Assembly: GCA_945910005.1 (NCBI GenBank)
Contig: OX246740.1
Location: 54,732,221 to 54,796,220 of the forward strand
DNA length: 64,000 nt
Reading direction: 5' to 3'
Source of the DNA: Isoperla grammatica
Lineage: Eukaryota; Arthropoda; Insecta; Plecoptera; Perlodidae
Position numbers and translations under genes: made by a program. The notes under the pieces were generated by a model. That model had not been told where the DNA came from, did no database searches, and worked only from the letters and a program-made list of their open reading frames with translations. Shown piece by piece: positions 18,801 to 31,835 of this stretch (positions are counted from its first letter, which is position 1; each line of letters begins with the position of its first letter).

Positions 18801-19000
18801 NNNNNNNNNNNNNNNNNNNNNNNNNNNNNNNNNNNNNNNNNNNNNNNNNNNNNNNNNNNNNNNNNNNNNNNNNNNNNNNNNNNNNNNNNNNNNNNNNNNN
18901 NNNNNNNNNNNNNNNNNNNNNNNNNNNNNNNNNNNNNNNNNNNNNNNNNNNNNNNNNNNNNNNNNNNNNNNNNNNNNNNNNNNNNNNNNNNNNNNNNNNN
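18801..19000. other. Assembly gap (200 N)
   Basis: A run of exactly 200 undetermined bases; its true length is unknown. Confidence 1.
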
Positions 19001-19414
19001 GGGTGGCCCTACCGGAAGCCAAAATATGAATTTTATTGTAATCTGTAGAAATTAAAAGACTAGTAGAAAAGAGAAAAAAAGGCAGAGCTGTTTCAAAACA
19101 GTCCACAGATTGATAAGTGCAAACACAGGTGCAAATAATATGTTCGTTTCCACGCCGGCGACCTAATCAAAAGAAATGACATGCAACGCCATCTGTTGAC
19201 GGAATGCAGAACTGACTCCGTGTACATTGATGGCGTCGATCCAATTTCCGTACCGCGCGTACATTTGCCACAGTGCAGGGTAATCTATTTTATAAATTGA
19301 GCGGTTAATGGTTATACAATCGAATCAATACATTAATTATGCCACTGATCGGAATGCCGTGCACTAATTGACATTCCAATAGTACATTCCAATAGTACAG
19401 TGAACACCATACGA

Positions 19415-20085
19415 TAGAGGTGGCTAAGCGGTATCAAGAGAGATTCTAGTTCGAGAGGTCGCCGGTTAAATTGAAGTTTCTTCCGACGTCTTCCACAGTC
19501 ATCAAGAAAGTAAATGCAGGGATTGACTCCTATATAAGTAGAAAATTGGAACGTTTCTTTTCTCATGTTTGTCTGCTAAACTATAGCTAATAGAGCGAAA
19601 CCGCTGCCTATGTCAGCTCACCTAGGGACCGCTCTAGGTATCCATTAACACCACTGACTGCTTTGGACGGAGATACCCTGAATTTGGCGAATAACGACGG
19701 TGATGATTTCCCCCGCCGAAATAAAGCTTTAATCAATAAAATCGAAAATCACCCCGACAAAAAAAAAGAAGAAAGCCATCGGAAATTCCTTCCCAACTAC
19801 CCAATTCGTTAGAGATGATGATATTTGGGGTTTAAAGGTCACATATTTTTGCAACGAGACTAATTGAGACGATGAGTGGGTGATTATGAGGATGGAAAAA
19901 CGCCACATGACATTCATGCCCAAGCCAGGATTCGAACCTGGAACGCAGAGACCGCGGTTTACTAGACCAACGCCTAATCGACCTCGGCCAACTGCGTCGG
20001 CTACCACTTCGTTAGTCCCTGAAGAGGGGCACATCAGGTAAGTGGACTCTACAGCAGGGATTTCTACGAAATATTATTATTAGGT
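19415..20085 (+). mobile_element. SINE A copy, degenerate and interrupted
   Basis: The head at 19415-19525 resembles the SINE at 52134 (GAGGTGGCT..., GAGGTCGCCGGTT, GCAGGGATTGACTCCTA). The later segment CCTTCCCAACTACCCAATTC (about 19788-19807) and the tail GAAGAGGGGCACATCAGGTAA (in two parts: GAAGAGGGGCAC and ATCAGGTAA, about 20021-20041) complete the family. About 240 bp of unrelated DNA separates head and middle. A different SINE splits the 3' half at 19813-20007. Confidence 0.65.
19813..20007 (-). mobile_element. SINE B (tRNA-Leu-like head) inserted in SINE A
   Basis: A 195-bp element on the minus strand is flanked by a perfect 8-bp duplication TTCGTTAG (19805-19812 and 20008-20015). The head carries an A-box-like TTGGCCGAGGT and a B box GGTTCGAATCC, resembling class II tRNA such as Leu, so RNA polymerase III transcription is likely. 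The 3' tail contains ACTCATCGTCTC and GTTGCAAAAATATG and ends in ATC-type repeats. It lacks proteins and must use a partner LINE. Confidence 0.88.
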
Positions 20086-20571
20086 ACTCTTGTTGTGCAA
20101 TATGTTCGTTTGTTTGCCTACAACAATCACTTATTGTACGGAGTATGTCCGCCAACAATATCCGTGACATTCATAGTTCCCACGTGACGTCACAGCGGCC
20201 ATGATTGCGACACAATTGATGAGGACCAATCCTAGATCATTGGCAAATACTATTCAAATTTAATAAATAAGCCTAATTTAGAATTTAAAAAGTAAACATA
20301 AATAATAAAAAAAAACAAAAAAATATTACACATACAAATTGTGTTTCAAAAACAGGCGAATTTTTGAAGAAGTAAGAATTTCTGTGTTCTACCGCAACAG
20401 CCTTCAATTGTTTCTCCATGGCAACGACAAAGTTTGATCACAAATGTGGCCGCCACGCGCAAAGAAGTGACGTACGTGCAACCTATGAATACTGTGCACG
20501 TGAATCTGGAACACGTCAGAAGATCTGAGAAAGTGAGGGATATCTCCCTCGGGAGTGAGGAGGAGGGGAGA

Positions 20572-20586
20572 GGGGGGGGGGGGGGG
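20572..20586 (+). repeat. Poly(G) run
   Basis: G15 run; another, G21, lies at 20734-20754. Such runs are prone to sequencing length error. Confidence 0.85.
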
Positions 20587-20777
20587 TGTGACGTCACTTG
20601 TTTCGCAACCACAGCCGCCCGGATCGGTGAGTGATGTTGATGGAAAAGGGATTCCGTCTCGAGGTGGCTGACAGGCAACTGATTGTATCGAATGCGGGGG
20701 TTGGATTGGATTTGTCCCACTCTCGGATTGCGTGGGGGGGGGGGGGGGGGGGGGCGCTCGGCCCACAGATAATTGGA

Positions 20778-21365
20778 CGAACACCAGTGGCGGATGATCT
20801 GGAGCGAGTCAACTGTGCGGACCGCGGATTAACTTAACGAAATGTAATTAAGTTAAGAGTACCCGACACAATAATTAGCGGTGTTTTACACAAATCGCTT
20901 CAAATATTTTTTGTTAGTATCTTTAAAATAATACTTGATATCAACATTTTAGGATATTGAGGGGCTAGATATAACAGTGCGAAAGTCAACCTGCTCTGCG
21001 ATGTCTCTCACAGTTACCACCAACCCCCAAACAAAAAAAGACCCCAAAAGCGTTAAAGAGGTCGCAGCTCTTTGCAATGGTCTCGAGGAACGAACACCAG
21101 TGGCGGATGATCTGGAGCGACTCAACTGTGTGCGGACCGCGGATTAACTTAACGAAATGTAATTAAGTTAAGAGTACCCGACACAATAATTAGCGGTGTT
21201 TTACACAAATCGCTTCAAATATTTTTTGTTAGTACCTTTAAAATAATACTTGATATCAACATTTTAGGATATTGAGGGGCTAGATAGAACAGTGCGAAAG
21301 TCAACCTGCTCTGCGATGTCTCTCACAGTTACCACCAACCCCCAAACAAAAAAAGACCCCAAAAG
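20778..21365 (+). repeat. Tandem duplication, ~290-bp copies, 313-bp offset
   Basis: The block starting CGAACACCAGTGGCGGATGA at 20778 is repeated from 21091 with very few differences (for example GAGTCAACTGTG against GACTCAACTGTGTG). Both copies end at CCCCAAAAG. A recent local duplication; no coding frame. Confidence 0.92.
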
Positions 21366-22239
21366 AGGGGCTAGATATTGTCAAGACCTAAGATAATCTC
21401 CATAAACAAGATTATAACATGGATTTTGTTTGAATAAAATCAGTGAATTTGAGATCGCATTCAAATCCATTTGTATTGACTGTTGCAGTAAATAGACGGA
21501 CACGGATGTTTACATAAATTGCATCTTACGAGGCAACTAGGGGACATTTGGATCTCATCAGGGTAAAAATGGACCAAATAGAACTGTCTTTTAGTTCATT
21601 CTTTTGCGTACACGGACAGATAAAAGGAATTAAAATACATTTACTAAAAACTAAGTTACAAAATCTTGAGTACGGAACCATATCGTATAACGTGCCCTTT
21701 AATCCCCACCCACAAAAAAGGTAGTATTTTACTTCATAACGTGCAACACAGGAATAAACTGCATTATACGCATAAATATATTGAAACAAAATACGTCATG
21801 TATGTGGTTGATTGTGTAAGATTAAGAAAGATGAAGGAGAAAAAACGAACAAATTATTAGAGGTGACATAGGGAGTAGATTAAAGCTCGAGTCCTCGGAT
21901 AACCAGCTTACAAGACATTTCAGCTTGCTCATCCGTCAACGTGCCGGTAAGTATAGCGACTACTTTCCCCGCAGCACTAGTTCTATCTCTCACCGTCGGG
22001 CAGCGCTCAAACCAGAACTGTGCCGCCATCTACACAACCATCTTAAAACGATTTCATTGACGTCATCACATTCACAAATTTATAGAGCCTTCCAAATATG
22101 AAAATCAATAAGATTACTCGTAGAATTTCGAACCCAATTTCAAATTATGAGTAATTTTAATCACCCTGCGTAGACACATGAGATTGTTATTTGCTTTCGT
22201 TAATTTTTTTTCTCCGAAAAGGGACACGTTTCATTGTTT
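21366..22239. other. No gene recognised
   Basis: AT-rich sequence without supported features. Confidence 0.45.
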
Positions 22240-22480
22240 CTCGGTTGAATTGAAACTTCGCGCGCGCGTGGTATGCATATCTTCGCTCACGAGTTGTTTG
22301 GACCGAGGTGTTTTGAATCTGTTTGAAATGAAATCCATCCATCAGACTCGACTCGACGCGGCGCGTAACAGGTTCGATAGTAGCGTGTGAGTGAGTGACT
22401 CTACCACCAACACACTCGTCGGCGCACACACGCACTGATAGAGACGATCTTCGCGCAACACCTCGTGCGTGTACACATAC
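22240..22480 (+). promoter_or_regulatory. CpG-rich patch, possible promoter/first exon
   Basis: A CpG-rich patch (GCGCGCGCG, GACTCGACTCGACGCGGCGCG) stands out from AT-rich flanks and is followed by a consensus donor (TACACATAC|GTGAGT, 22481-22486). This would fit a non-coding first exon on the plus strand, but no TATA box or start element is convincing. Confidence 0.25.
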
Positions 22481-22486
22481 GTGAGT

Positions 22487-24788
22487 ACAATAGTTACACT
22501 TGGATCGTGCACGAGGTTACACCCACCACTGTCTGAGTGTCTGATGTGTCGTCACCCGGCCACATGTCCCGTGTAATTATAGACTAGCACAACATGGTGT
22601 AGTATTTATTCGGCCGAGGTTTTTCGCTCATTCTTGTAATTCCACACAAATAACACCTCATGTCGACGAAAATACACCAACACAACGAGGAACCATGTAT
22701 AAATACGATGCTGTGTGCATTTTTCTTGGCAGTCGAAGCGAAACGTACTCAATGGAAGGAATGCCTTGACCTACTTATGGGTTATTATAGCGAGAAAAGC
22801 GCAAGTTAAGTTATATATATATATTTTTTTACTAGGTGCAATAAAAATTGCCACACATTACCCAAGATGTATATTTTTTGAACTGTAGTTGCGCAATATT
22901 TAATACTGGTCGTTGACCGAGTTCAATGACGTAGTGGATGGTCCGATAGAAAGTAAATATAAATATGTAGATATAGACGCCCGCCCCTAACCTCACAATT
23001 GTTAAAAAAGATAAATATGTATTTATTATCCGCGTTGCCTTGATCTTTGGCTGTTTGGTTGATAGTGCGTGCGTGTGCGGCGTCTTTTAAGATTGGTATT
23101 CCGATCCGACTTTTCGAAGAAATAAAAATATAATTGTAAATGTAAAAAAATTGTAATTTAAAAAAAAAATATTGTCGACGAACTTTGAACCGTTAAAGGC
23201 ATGACCTGCGCGATAAGACGGCAAAAGTTTTGAATATTATGTTTTCCCGCCGCGGCTCTCCTGTCGACAAGTAGTCGATTTATATCGCCTTCCATTCGTT
23301 ATCATCACATTGTTGAATGACGGAAGTTCAGTGCCAACAATGTCTCTTACAATGGACAATTAACTGGTGTCAATGATCCTACTAGAAGTGTTGTAAACGA
23401 CGATCAATCAAATCAAGCTCCACTTACATTCTAATTTAATTTCCCTACACATCTTCACGGCTTGTCATAACGAGTAGCAGTTAATTGGTATCAGTTAATT
23501 GCGTGTGTTAAGCACGTGTGCACTTCAGTGATACCACTAACCACACTAAAAAACACTATAAGAGTTTGTTTATCAGCGCACTGCATGTTTACATCGTGTC
23601 TTGCTTCATCGGTTATATCACCAAGTCACAGTGGTACACGTGTTTGTGTTTGACAAGTCATGACAACAATAGGTGGGCGTGATATGTGCGCATGCGCATA
23701 TACCTATATGCACTCGTTCTTATCACGAGCGGGAGATGAAGATGTATTACATAAGTCTGTATTTACTAACAGTTAGTTTGTGGCCCCCGGAAGTCACCGG
23801 TGTAACAGAATATCTTTACCCTTGGAATATTATTTCTCAGAGTGCGTTACACGTTGCGAAGCGAACTTCAGAAGAAAACGTGGGGTCTCAGAATAATCTG
23901 AACCTAGCCGAACCAAACGTAACCTAACTTATCATAACCTAATCTAACCCAGTATAACCCCTTTGTTCGCAACGTGTAACGGCTGCTTAGTGAGCGCGGG
24001 TATTAGTAATGATGGGCTATGCGTAAAGATATTCCAATACACCGGTCTTGCAACTATTGGGTCTCCCATTCAGTCCAAGATTTTACGACAAATGTATTCA
24101 TTATAGTATGCATATATACTCAGATATAGTATTTAAAATATAAATTTGATAACACAAAATGTAGATAGCACAAGTGAAATGAATGTACTTGTTACAAGAC
24201 AACCGTACCGACGCGGTACGAGTGACTAATTGGTGACCAAGCAGCGATCGGTATCTGAAATGTTATTTGTCTACGAATCACCATGACCAAATCATCGGTA
24301 AAGTAAAGTTGTTTCGGGATAACTTACATTTGGCTAATTTAATTAACTTATCATGTAACATGGGTTTCATGCTTGTGTACCGGTAAAAAGTAAAAACAAA
24401 AACGTTTAATAAAAAATACTATTGTATTGTATATAATATTTCTTTCTGGCCCTGTTTTTGGTCCCAAATTAAAAATGATGATAAATTAGTAATCAATTCA
24501 CAATATCGTGTCAAGGCTGATTGATGAAAAGAAGTAAAGGCTACTGTGCGACCCCTTCCATCACTTATAATACGTAGGCCCTATCTAGTACACTACTACG
24601 TTAGATGAGCGCGCGCCAACGTACCTCGTTACATAAGTCACCTGCAAACCCATTCACTCGCTCGGATTCAGTTGCAGCACAGCTTGCAGCGCCGACTTGC
24701 GAAATATCTATCACAATCAGGTCTCAAGTCTCGTGTCGGACGAGAATAAAACGAGATTTCGGAATCATAAGTTCAACGTTCTAATTGA
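22487..24788. other. No gene recognised; a few telomere-like words
   Basis: AT-rich. At about 23897-23960 a run of degenerate CCTAA-like words (AACCTAGCC, AACCTAACTT, AACCTAATC, TAACCC) suggests an old telomere-type repeat fragment. No supported gene. Confidence 0.45.
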
Positions 24789-25104
24789 ATGGGGCTTTGC
24801 ACGCAAAGCTTGACGTAGAATGCGCCACCACCGTCCAAGCCCAAATCCATGACCTGCTGGATGGGTAAATCAGCGCGGACAAGGTCTACTTGACCCATCC
24901 AGCAGGCTGTGATGGGAGCATTTTGCCAAAGAGATTGGAATAGAAGTAGCGCCACCATAGTTCGAGCTCAAGTCCAGAGCCTCCTGGATGGGTAAATCAG
25001 CCCTTTTTCATGGCTAAGTTTTGCGGAGATCAAGTAGACCTTGTCTGAGGGCAGGGACGGTGCTGGCGCTGCTAGTGGAAACAAGTCGCAGTGCAAAGCC
25101 CCAT
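24789..25104. mobile_element. 316-bp TIR element with internal stem
   Basis: Termini ATGGGGCTTTGCAC and GTGCAAAGCCCCAT are perfect inverted copies. Inside, CCTGCTGGATGGGT and ACCCATCCAGCAGG form a second inverted pair, and CCTGGATGGGTAAATCAGC recurs near 24991. No transposase; MITE-like. Target duplication unclear. Confidence 0.75.
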
Positions 25105-28099
25105 CATAATATGGTAATCGTAATTATATTGTACACAATTTACTACGAAGAAAACAATTTATGGTATCTCCCATGAAAAATAATTATTCTTTGTTATATT
25201 ATAGCACCTTTTTTTCTATAACTATCACAAAATATCATACTATGATATGTTGTGCTCCTCCTAGGGATGGGGGTTCGAATCCCGCATTAAGCCTTTTTTA
25301 ATTGTCCTTCATCTTCATCAACCACTCGTCACTAGAATACCATATTGGAATAATAGAAACGCTTAAGGCAAGAAGAATGATCATCATCTACTGTGAGGAC
25401 TAATTCTTGAGGACTACTTTTGTAAATATAATAAAAATTTGACGTGTTCTACACAATTTGTACAAATTTGTAATGGAAACGAATAAAATGAATATGAATA
25501 TGAATATGAATTCCATCTTATATGACTGACTATGGCGGGAAACGAGCACACGCCCCTCCGACCGGCCAAGGTATCGGTCGTTACAACTACCGAACATGAC
25601 AATGCCCGTGCGACTATAGTTCCTGGTCTTGTACCTAGCCTACCTCTACAAAAGCTATTATGGATGACTGCCAGTCACTAAAATGCGTCTCACGATGGTG
25701 AAATAAGTAGGCCAGAATAATATGAAAATAAACCTTGGCCTTAGGAATCAAATCAAGTCTGGTTTCCGTTGCCAAGAATGAACCCGTGGCGGGGGTTATC
25801 ACGCATGGAGGCTCCGTGTGTTGCAGTGTCAAGGACGATCTGTGACGTCATTGGACGGGAGTTATCCAACGAGGCAGAGGTGCAGCTTACTCTGCATCTT
25901 TGCGTTTCAGTCTTTAGCTGGTGGTCATATACTTGAAGACTCTACCATTTGAGATAGGTCTCTCGGACCCTCATCATGGTGCCCGCAAATCTTACTTATA
26001 CTTGACCCATTTTTTTCTCCCCTGTTATGGTCATCGTACAACTTCTTCGGTAATGCTTCCGTCACGGGTGGGTGAGCGGTAGCCAACCAGCGACCGTGGC
26101 TAATTCAAATACCTGCTCGGGTTGGCCGAGACCGTAAACACGTCATTGATTGAAACCGAAGTTATTGTAAGACGACTTTAGTCTTCTCGTTCTCATTCAT
26201 GCCGGCCCTCTTCGCGACCTGAACGCCCAACAACCCCGTTGTCACGACCCCACCCCCCAACAGACTCCCCGTATGACGACCTCGCCGTGATGGGTATGAT
26301 TCGGCCGACGTCATAATATGACGTAGCTGTCGAGTACGTCGTAAAACAACTAGTGATAGTAATAATAATTGAAGGCTCGAGTTACTCATGGCTAACCGCT
26401 AACTTTCCCGAGATAGAACGGTCATTGATGTCTAGAAGCTTCTAGAACCTTCTAGAATGAGTTTCCTCACTTTAAAGTTAAATTTCAATAATAGGAATTT
26501 CATATCTTCACCATGGCATTGAAATTACTATCGTGTTACTTGTCAAATAATGTGGGTGCATGAATAGATTATTGTCAGACATATTTAACTTGTGAGTACG
26601 TGGGTTGCACAAACAGGGGATGTTACAAGTTGTTATAATTATCAAGGACTCATTAAAATTAAAATTAATGTCAGATTCAAGATAAACGACTTGAATTTGA
26701 ATCCCATAATATTTTATAATAAGACTTTGTTCGAGGCGGTTTTATCATCTATGTAGCTTCGTCTTCAACGGCGCCGCCGACCGAGTGAAGGGTGTTGTAT
26801 GCCTACTCGAGGACACAAAGCCGGGTGGATATAATTGTAACTACAATCACTAATTAATTCAATTACCGAGATGAGAAGGGTAAAACACAACAAAACACAA
26901 CTCGAGAAAACACAAGAGTGTTTGTGTTGACGGGGTCCCACCCCGCCCCGACAGACAGAAAACAGTTTTCAATTAAATCCCATCACACAACTTGGCGGGA
27001 TTTATTTGATTGCGACGTTGAGTCAGGTCTGGTACGAGAGGGGTTGAAGGAGAGGGTAGAATCAATATCACCCCATGCAGCTACCCTCAACGGGGGCAGG
27101 CGAGGAGAGGTCGGGGCGTGTACGTATAGTAGCGACATGGGCCCGGCACACTTCATGTGGCTGTGAATGACGATTCGGCCTTTTTTCATCCCTTCGAGGA
27201 CAAGCAAAGGATTAACGGTGCAGAGTGCCTACGCTGTTTTAGCGTTTATCTGCTCCCAAGAAGAACTCGAGATGGTGAAATTGAGCGTGCGTGGTTTCCT
27301 TTGAAGGATGAACAAGGTACCTTAACGTGTATAGATAGTAGTTGACACAGTCATGCATTTTTTTTTTTTTTAGATCCACAAAACATTTAACGTATTGGTT
27401 TTTTCTTCTAATTAATGACTCTAAATTATGTAAACAATATTCAGTTTTGAGATAATCTTAGAGTACGTCCTGTGACTTGGATGTCACTCTTAGCTTCACC
27501 ATCCCCGTGGTGCTTGCGTTGGCTAAATCCGATAAGAGAAGGCTACGTGCCGTCCTCCCCTACACTTGTCCCGTAACAACCTTACCGATGGCTTCGCCAT
27601 AGACGTGACCAACCATCGTGACCAACCATCGTGTAAACCATCCTGTAAACCATCGAATTGCCGCAAGACCGAAAACGTCCCCGCAGTTTATGTCTGTCTC
27701 AACCATTACCCAGTGCTAGTATATTGACACCGGTAGTTATCAAAGCGTCAACCCAAGGCTGCACGTCCGCCTCAACCAACCAATCAACCAACACTTATTT
27801 ACATGTATTTGTATACGTGACGTGACGTGACGTATGACCTCTCTCATATCTGTGATATGGAAATATCGTTCGTTGTATAACTCTCGACTAATTAAAGAAG
27901 TCAATGATCGAGTCCGCCCAAAGTCCTTCGACTGTTAACGACGACGTTTTTTTAGCCAACCTCAGGTTCGTTGTTATACTTGCGGTTGCGGTTTCAACGC
28001 CAGAATATCGGAAGTGGGAGATTGTACTAAGGAAATAAAGCCCCCCCCCCCCCCCGCATAACTTCGTGACTCATGCAGGCTCCTTCAGTAACCGCATTT
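25105..28099. other. No gene recognised; tRNA-like fragment
   Basis: A T-arm-like GGGGGTTCGAATCCCGC followed by a T-run occurs at about 25268-25300 and looks like a tRNA or SINE remnant without a matching D-arm. (GAATAT)n lies at about 25490-25512. Short tandem words (GACCAACCATCGT and similar) occur at about 27605-27655, and a C15 run near 28041-28055. No supported gene. Confidence 0.45.
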
Positions 28100-28105
28100 G
28101 AGACG

Positions 28106-28235
28106 CCATTACGGCTCATATTTTGGCAACTGTGTTGCTAATCGAGACGATGAATGGGTGAGGTTATTGTGAAAGAAACGCCAAACGACGATATCCATGT
28201 TTAAGCCAGGATTCGAACGTGGAACGCAGGTTTGA
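28106..28235 (-). mobile_element. SINE B fragment
   Basis: On the minus strand it has the B-box region (ACGTTCGAATCC), the ...CACCCATTCATCGTCTCGATTAG-type tail (shared core CATCGTCTCGATTAG) and TATGAGCCGT. Tail and B-box parts match 19813-20007; the A-box end is missing. Confidence 0.7.
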
Positions 28236-29426
28236 AAAGAATTTGCCTCGAGACAGTAAGTGCCATGTTAGCGTTGTCCAAAAGGTGGGAACGCGACTTC
28301 GCATTACTACTTCACAAATTTTATTTGTTTTCGTTTGCATCCTAAGTGAACCATTTTGTTAAATACAAACATTATCCTGGTTTCAATGAAATCTAGTTGT
28401 CGATACTATTTCTGGAATGTTTATAGTTTAGATGTGCCAGTAACATTATTCATCGCATGTCTTCTAACTAAAGTGCAAAACTAACATTAATCGCCGCTTC
28501 TCAGACCTTTGAAACCAGTCAATATAATCACATTTCACCAGAGATCGGCAGATTTAACCTCTTCGGCTCCGTAAGTAAGTAAACATACACGGGACAGCTT
28601 AGTGATCACGCACTGTCGCAGTACTTACAGCCTATACACTGCACGCATACTTGGTACATTACAGCTGTATGTCACGCACCCTCGCCTCATACACTAAAGT
28701 TAAGTAAAAAAAAATAAAAGTGTTACTGAAATTTATGTTCACGCACGTTGGTCACTCATTAAATTACCGTAGGCTTACATACTTTTTCTCTCGAAAAACT
28801 GTACATAAATTTGAATTTGAGACGTAACTTAATCAAATCACAGATGGAAACGGCAAGATTTTCCATTTGAGTACCGTACTCATACACAAAGCCACACAGA
28901 CAGACCCATCAATTGGAGTCTCACTTTACTTTATGATCGTGTCGTTTTATTTGACTGCTAAATAACGACAAGTTCAATTGAATCCATTTTTACTGGTCCA
29001 TAAGAATAACCCGGTCGTGATTCGAAGTGTAGTGAGTAGTGACGTCATTTCGGTTTATACACAGACAGCTTCTCTTCAATTGAACCCTACGATCACGTGA
29101 TCAAGATCGTTCAAGGTTGTCTGAATGTCACGTTGGATGGAGGAAACTTGAATACACTGGTTGGGAATCGAACCTTTCTCGACATATAAAATAAATAAGT
29201 TTATATTTATAGTCCGCTCGGTTACGAGAAAACTGATTTTATACACAATCGGATAAAACTCGTGATGTGTCTTAAAAGTTTCGTATAAGTTACGTAACAA
29301 AACAATAATTCGTATTTACGGCAATATTCAGATGAGAATACGACCTCGTATAATTATAACGACAAATATGTATAAAGATAAAAGTTTCAGTTTTAAATAT
29401 TCATAAACTCATACTACCGTTTTAAT
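28236..29426. other. No gene recognised
   Basis: AT-rich sequence without supported features. Confidence 0.45.
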
Positions 29427-29545
29427 GGCGTTTCCCAGAGGCTTTAACACTTATGTAGTAGGCTTTAACACTTATGTAGTAGGCTTTAACACAAATGTAG
29501 TAATTGCAACAAGTCTTGTTGCAATTTGCAATTACTACATTTTAT
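29427..29545 (+). repeat. 21-bp tandem repeat joined to a short hairpin
   Basis: GGCTTTAACAC-TTATGTAGTA occurs three times in tandem. It is followed by an inverted pair AATGTAGTAATTGCAACA / GCAATTACTACATT around a GTCTTGTTGCAATTT loop. Confidence 0.75.
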
Positions 29546-31835
29546 GTGAATTTTATGTATGTTTTATACTGACTGTCTATATCTAAACATTTTCATAGCT
29601 TTGACTATAACGGTTGTTCCACAACTTTATTGCACTGTAATAAACAAAAGGAGGGATTTAGATTGAAAAATAAATAAATTGTCACAACTCTTGTCTGGTC
29701 ACATTTCACAGCTTATTTTACACAAATTAACATACAAACGAAAGACTCAAGAACGTACTCGAAAGGTTGAGACATTCTACACACGTGTATATATAAACTT
29801 GCTTCGATTTGAATACATTCCATGACTTGCAGAGAGCACGTGTGACAGTGTAGGGTGGGGGGGCGTTATTGGATGGTCACCCCTACCTAATACTTATTAG
29901 AGCGATTGTCATCTTTATACACCCCTGTGCAGCACGCAACACGGGCTGTTTTGTGTATTATATGCAAATATTGCCGTGCGCACTCAAGTTACATTTTTTA
30001 ATTACTGTTTCCGATGTTTAGTGTGCGACAAATGTATTCACGCAGAACGTAGAACCATTGAACCACCGCAAATCTAGAATTGCAAACTCCTTAGGTAATT
30101 TGATATTATTATTATTGTAGTGCCATTCGGCATATTGTGTATTAATTAGCACAGTGGTAATTACGGCCATGGACTATACTGAAATATTTTAGATTGTCCA
30201 TTTTTTATTTTATTTCTAAATTTACGAACCACTTCTAAATAAAGAGTTACTAAAAAAATCAGTCATCATCGTTTTGGGCAAGAGGACCGGTGCGAAACGC
30301 CGAAGATTCAGTGCTCGAACCCCAGTCGGGGCAGATTTGTACGCGTACCTACGTTAACTGTGTCCCTTGATACGCCACGGCCTACGTGCTACGTTCTACG
30401 TGCTACGCGCAAGCCGACTGATCTATGACCTATAGGAGGCGGGGCCATAGAGTAAATAACACTGATTTGATTCTCATACTGACCGATCCGTTATAGAATC
30501 ACAACATGTTATCATCACTCGTATAGGTGGGGCTTCCTTGCGTTCACCGCATTTCCGCTCCACAACTAATCAGTCTTCTCACAGCTATACTCGATTGAGT
30601 TTCGTAACAGATAAGGATTTTCGTAACAGGTAATAAGACATCAATCGTTATCGATCTCGTGTGATTCTTATCTGGAGAAGAGAGGGGACGGGTATACCGG
30701 CACGTAGTGCACTCCCGACGACACCCACTCTACGTTTTAGCCTATAGTTTTTTTTAAATAATAATAATTATTTGTTGTTTTAAGACGTACTCAATAGCTA
30801 GGTCATATAACATCGGACCAATCACATATCGCCGAGTTGTGTCATATGGGGAGATTGGTTGTAGGGGGTTGTAGGCTAGATGAGAGGGGTAGGGGGCGTT
30901 GGAGAGAAACTAAACTACTGATTCCAATTATAAAAGCTTTTGGGTTTTCGATTCATTTATCCAATCGATTTAGTACAGAGAGAAACGCTGAAATAACGCG
31001 CACATGCATCGCAAACAATCTCGCATAATTTCTATAATCGAAAGGTAAACATCGAAATGTAACTCGTCCTTGCATGGCGTTATGATTGACACACTGTCGT
31101 CGTGTTGACTTCCTTGTGGCTCCTGGTTGCCTGGTAGCTTTGTGTGACAATAAACACCTTGTGTAATACGCGGTGTAAACAGGCAGGCGCTTCCGATCCG
31201 ATAAAATGATTCTTATATACTAGGAGTTGTTATCATGTGAATCATGCATTGATTGATGTGGTGTTATCTGTCTAATGTTATCTGTCTGTGAGTACTAGAC
31301 CAGTACGGTAGGCGTTTAATTAATTAATAGGTACTCGAACGTATTACCTTTGGTATTACCGTATCTGCCTGCGTGAAATTACTCCATACCATACAAACAG
31401 TCGGGTGGTGTTTTATAGCTTAATTTAAAAAGATTTATTTTCCGCGCACTATTAATCAAGCTTTAAAAACATGGTTTGACCGTTCTGCGAGAGACTTTCC
31501 TTAAACAGTTATACATACATGTTTCATGTTATGCTTTTATTAATTTTTTGGAAATGTATTGCGTTTGAATCACGATTAGGCAACTTGATATATATTATTT
31601 AAACTGTTTAATTTTATCCTAACACAATTTCCTTAATTTTTGTTTCTATAACTTGTAGATCCTAATAATATCTAGTCTCGTATAATTCCAAAATGTTGAC
31701 ATTCAATGTCAATCAAAAATCAAATTGTCATCAATGTCGATCAAAAACTCGTAGATTCCTAAATCTTCACGGTAAAGCAATAAAATCGCGATCTTGAAAT
31801 GTTATATCAAGATTCATTGATACTTCATTGATGAT
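29546..31835. other. No gene recognised
   Basis: AT-rich; a few weak tRNA-like words near 30290-30330 only. Confidence 0.45.

Noticed and set aside
20346..20837. Overlapping frames of 66-126 codons around the poly(G) runs
   Set aside because: They depend on G/C homopolymers whose length is unreliable; no protein features.
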